Shown: positions 6,738 through 8,578 of the stretch, piece by piece
Numbering within the stretch: position 1 is the stretch's first letter
Layout: each line of letters begins with the position of its first letter
Source of the DNA: an uncultured Bacilli bacterium
GTDB taxonomy: Bacteria; Bacillota_I; Bacilli_A; RF39; UBA660
Direction of reading: 5' to 3'
Assembly: GCA_947584955.1 (NCBI GenBank)
Contig: CANPWS010000043.1
Span: forward strand, 1-8,578
Length of the DNA: 8,578 bases
Notes under the pieces: model-generated
The model's input: the letters and a program-made list of their open reading frames with translations, nothing else
What the model was told of the DNA's origin: nothing
Database searches by the model: none
Translations under genes and position numbers: made by a program

Positions 6738-6755
6738 ACAATTATAATAGTTAAA

Positions 6756-6761
6756 ATTATA
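6756..6761 (-). promoter_or_regulatory. candidate -10 of the clpP promoter
   Basis: TATAAT on the minus strand would start transcription near 6749, about 22 bases before the clpP ATG, leaving room for the ribosome binding site. The -35 region at normal spacing is only T-rich. TTGTCT (6789-6784) looks better but is 22 bases away, which is too far. A second TATAAT (6746-6741) is too close to the ribosome binding site. Confidence 0.3.
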
Positions 6762-6792
6762 AAAAAATATACATAAAAAAAATAGACAAAAC

Positions 6793-6821
6793 TTTACATA
6801 AATAAAAATACTTGATATAAT
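6793..6821 (+). promoter_or_regulatory. strong promoter of the TGS/kinase gene
   Basis: TTTACA (6793-6798), a 17-base spacer and a perfect TATAAT (6816-6821) with the TG extension at 6813-6814. The predicted start near 6828 leaves a 20-base leader containing AGGAGG (6836-6841), 6 bases before the ATG. It is the best promoter in the window and points away from clpP. Confidence 0.8.
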
Positions 6822-6847
6822 TAATTTAGAATAAAAGGAGGATATTT

Positions 6848-8488
6848 ATGAGTAATATTGTAATAACTTTTGATAATAATATGAAAAAAGAATATAAAAG
6901 AGGTATAACTTTAAGAGAAGTAATGAAAGATATAGGTAATCCTGATATAATATGTGCAATGTACCAAGGAAGAATAATAAATTATGATGATCAAATTGAT
7001 AAAAGTGGGAAAGTATTTTTATATGATATAAATACTAAACAAGGAAATAAAATATATGAAAAAGGTCTACTTTTGTTATTTGAAGTAGTAGTAAAAAATA
7101 TTTTAGGAAAAGATACAGAAGTAATTGTAAGACATTCAATTGATAAAGGGGTATATTGTCAAGTTGAAAAAAATATAACTGAAAAAGATCTTGAAAATAT
7201 AAAAAATCTTATGAAAGAAAAAGTAAAACAAGGTATATTATTTGAAAAAATAGAAACGACTAGAGCAGAAGCAATAAGATATTTTAAAAATGCTAAACGA
7301 TTTGATAAAGTAAAAACTCTTACGTATGATACTGCTAGCTATGTAAAACTTTATAAATTTGAAGATTTTTATGAATATATACTTGGAGATTTACCTTATG
7401 ATAGTAGTATTCTTAAATATTTTGATTTATCATTAATTGAAGGAAAAGGAGTAGTTGTAAGATTTCCATCAATATATGATAATAAAAAGATAATAAAGTA
7501 TACACATCATGAAAAATATTTTAATTCCTTAGAAAACTTTGCAAATTGGGGAAATATTATAAAAATAAATAATATTGGTGAATTAAATGAAGCAATTATC
7601 AGTAATGCTGGTGAAATAGTTACATTATCAGAAATGATACAAGATTATAAATTGTTATCAATAGCAGAAGATATAGTCTTAAATAGAGATAAAAAGAAAA
7701 TAGTACTTTTATCAGGACCATCATCATCAGGAAAAACAACAACAGCCAAAAAATTATCTCTTTATTTAAAAACTCTTGGATTAAATCCTGTACCACTTTC
7801 AATTGATGATTATTTTGTAGATAGAGAAGATACACCAATAGATGAAAATGGTAATTATGATTTTGAATGCTTACAGGCTGTAGATTTACAACTTTTTGAT
7901 CAACAAGTATCAAAATTATTAAAGGGTGGTGAAGTAATTACACCAACATTTGATTTTATTGAAGGAAAGAAAAATTATAATAGAAAAATAAAATTAAATA
8001 AAGATGATATATTAGTAATTGAAGGATTACATGCATTAAATAATAAACTTTTAGATAGTATACCAAATGAAAAGAAACTAAAAATATATGTAAGTCCACT
8101 TACTTATTTAAACTTAGATAACGATAATAGAATTAGTATGACAGATATAAGATTATTAAGAAGAATAATTAGAGATAATAGAACTAGAGGATATAAACCA
8201 AGTGCAACATTAAAAGCTTGGGCTAGTGTAAGAAAAGGAGAAGAAAAATGGGTATTTCCTTATCAAGATAATGCAGATATATTATTTAACTCTTCACTTT
8301 CTTATGAACTTGGAGCACTTAAAACTTATGCAGAACCTTTACTATTTTCAGTAGAAGAAGATGATCCAGAATACCAGACAGCAATAAGATTATTAGAATT
8401 ATTAAAATTTGTTTTACCAGTACCATCAGATGATATACCAAAATTATCAATATTAAGAGAATTTATTGGAGGAGGATATTTCGAATAA
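6848..8488 (+). CDS. TGS-domain nucleoside kinase (uridine kinase-like fusion protein)
   Basis: Three-part protein of 546 residues. Residues about 3-62 form a TGS domain (FDNNMKKEYKRGITLREV, with the expected hydrophobic pattern). Residues about 70-240 resemble the second additional domain of threonyl-tRNA synthetase, with the block RHSIDKG (95-101). Residues about 282-500 are a phosphoribulokinase/uridine kinase domain with P-loop GPSSSGKTT (290-298), SIDDYF (318-323, likely catalytic Asp) and a Walker B-like VIEGLHAL (390-397). The kinase part predicts ATP-dependent phosphorylation of a nucleoside such as uridine or cytidine, but the substrate is not shown by the sequence. The synthetase-like part keeps one His of the editing site (His96), while the second position is not His and no C-x-G-P-H motif is seen, so it is probably not an editing enzyme. 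AGGAGG 6 bases upstream supports the start. Proteins of this layout are known in Firmicutes and Thermotoga and are usually annotated nucleoside or uridine kinase. Confidence 0.88.
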   Translation: MSNIVITFDNNMKKEYKRGITLREVMKDIGNPDIICAMYQGRIINYDDQIDKSGKVFLYDINTKQGNKIYEKGLLLLFEVVVKNILGKDTEVIVRHSIDKGVYCQVEKNITEKDLENIKNLMKEKVKQGILFEKIETTRAEAIRYFKNAKRFDKVKTLTYDTASYVKLYKFEDFYEYILGDLPYDSSILKYFDLSLIEGKGVVVRFPSIYDNKKIIKYTHHEKYFNSLENFANWGNIIKINNIGELNEAIISNAGEIVTLSEMIQDYKLLSIAEDIVLNRDKKKIVLLSGPSSSGKTTTAKKLSLYLKTLGLNPVPLSIDDYFVDREDTPIDENGNYDFECLQAVDLQLFDQQVSKLLKGGEVITPTFDFIEGKKNYNRKIKLNKDDILVIEGLHALNNKLLDSIPNEKKLKIYVSPLTYLNLDNDNRISMTDIRLLRRIIRDNRTRGYKPSATLKAWASVRKGEEKWVFPYQDNADILFNSSLSYELGALKTYAEPLLFSVEEDDPEYQTAIRLLELLKFVLPVPSDDIPKLSILREFIGGGYFE

Positions 8489-8578
8489 TATCTTTCTTTT
8501 CGTTACTATTCACAGCCGATAGAAATAACAATTCTGTTTTTTAACTTCTATTATAAAACAAATTAATAAAAAAGTAAG

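Noticed and set aside
6727..6847. CtsR heptad repeats or a CIRCE element controlling clpP
   Set aside because: I found no GGTCAAA-type tandem repeat and no TTAGCACTC-N9-GAGTGCTAA in the divergent region. A faint TAGACAAAACT match is not enough.
7620..7913. Minus-strand open frame of 97 codons opposite the kinase domain
   Set aside because: It is antisense to the P-loop region of a clear gene, with a hydrophobic composition expected of a shadow frame.
8468..8478. GGAGGAGG-like ribosome binding site at the end of the kinase gene
   Set aside because: It encodes the Gly-Gly-Gly run of the protein end, and no start codon lies at a suitable distance after it.
8502..8542. Possible terminator after the kinase gene
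   Set aside because: GTTA/TAAC and CTAT/ATAG can pair, but only with a 3-base bulge and a 9-base loop. The T6 run starts 7 bases after the stem, so it is too weak to call without folding.

Overview
The window is very AT-rich (about three-quarters A+T or more by eye). It reads as ordinary chromosome from a low-GC Firmicute (Bacillota), possibly an uncultured gut lineage. The signs are strong AGGAGG/AGGTGA ribosome binding sites, heavy use of AGA and A/T-ending codons, the gene order tsaE-tsaB-rimI-tsaD, and a TGS-domain nucleoside kinase of a type common in clostridia and relatives. All tryptophans I checked are TGG, and no long gene is broken by TGA, so the standard bacterial code fits better than the Mycoplasma code. 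I cannot place the genus.

Layout. Positions 1-1527 (+) hold the 3' part of a large membrane-anchored protein from a conserved family of unknown function, followed by a GC-rich hairpin terminator. An extended -10 promoter then leads into asnB (1666-3489, +), which encodes glutamine-hydrolysing asparagine synthetase. I see no terminator after asnB, but a good sigma-A type promoter (3499-3527) starts the next unit, tsaE-tsaB-rimI-tsaD (3561-5999, +). The genes of that unit overlap or abut. The convergent gap 6000-6153 carries two hairpin terminators and one possible promoter. clpP lies on the minus strand (6154-6726). A divergent promoter region (6727-6847) separates it from a TGS/uridine-kinase-like fusion gene (6848-8488, +). 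The last 90 bases hold no gene that I can support.

How the genes work together. TsaE, TsaB and TsaD are three of the four proteins that make N6-threonylcarbamoyladenosine at position 37 of ANN-decoding tRNAs. The fourth, TsaC/Sua5, is not in this window. RimI is an N-acetyltransferase usually encoded with them. ClpP is the peptidase core of the Clp proteases. AsnB and the kinase are metabolic genes with no evident link to the t6A operon.

I did not find a mobile element, CRISPR array, defence locus, RNA gene of a known class or any clearly undescribed system. The points worth a second look are small: start sites hidden inside ribosome binding sites, a two-way terminator that overlaps the end of clpP, a possible short transcript opposite the clpP 3' end, an A9 tract at a domain boundary, an unusually short RimI, and the fused kinase.
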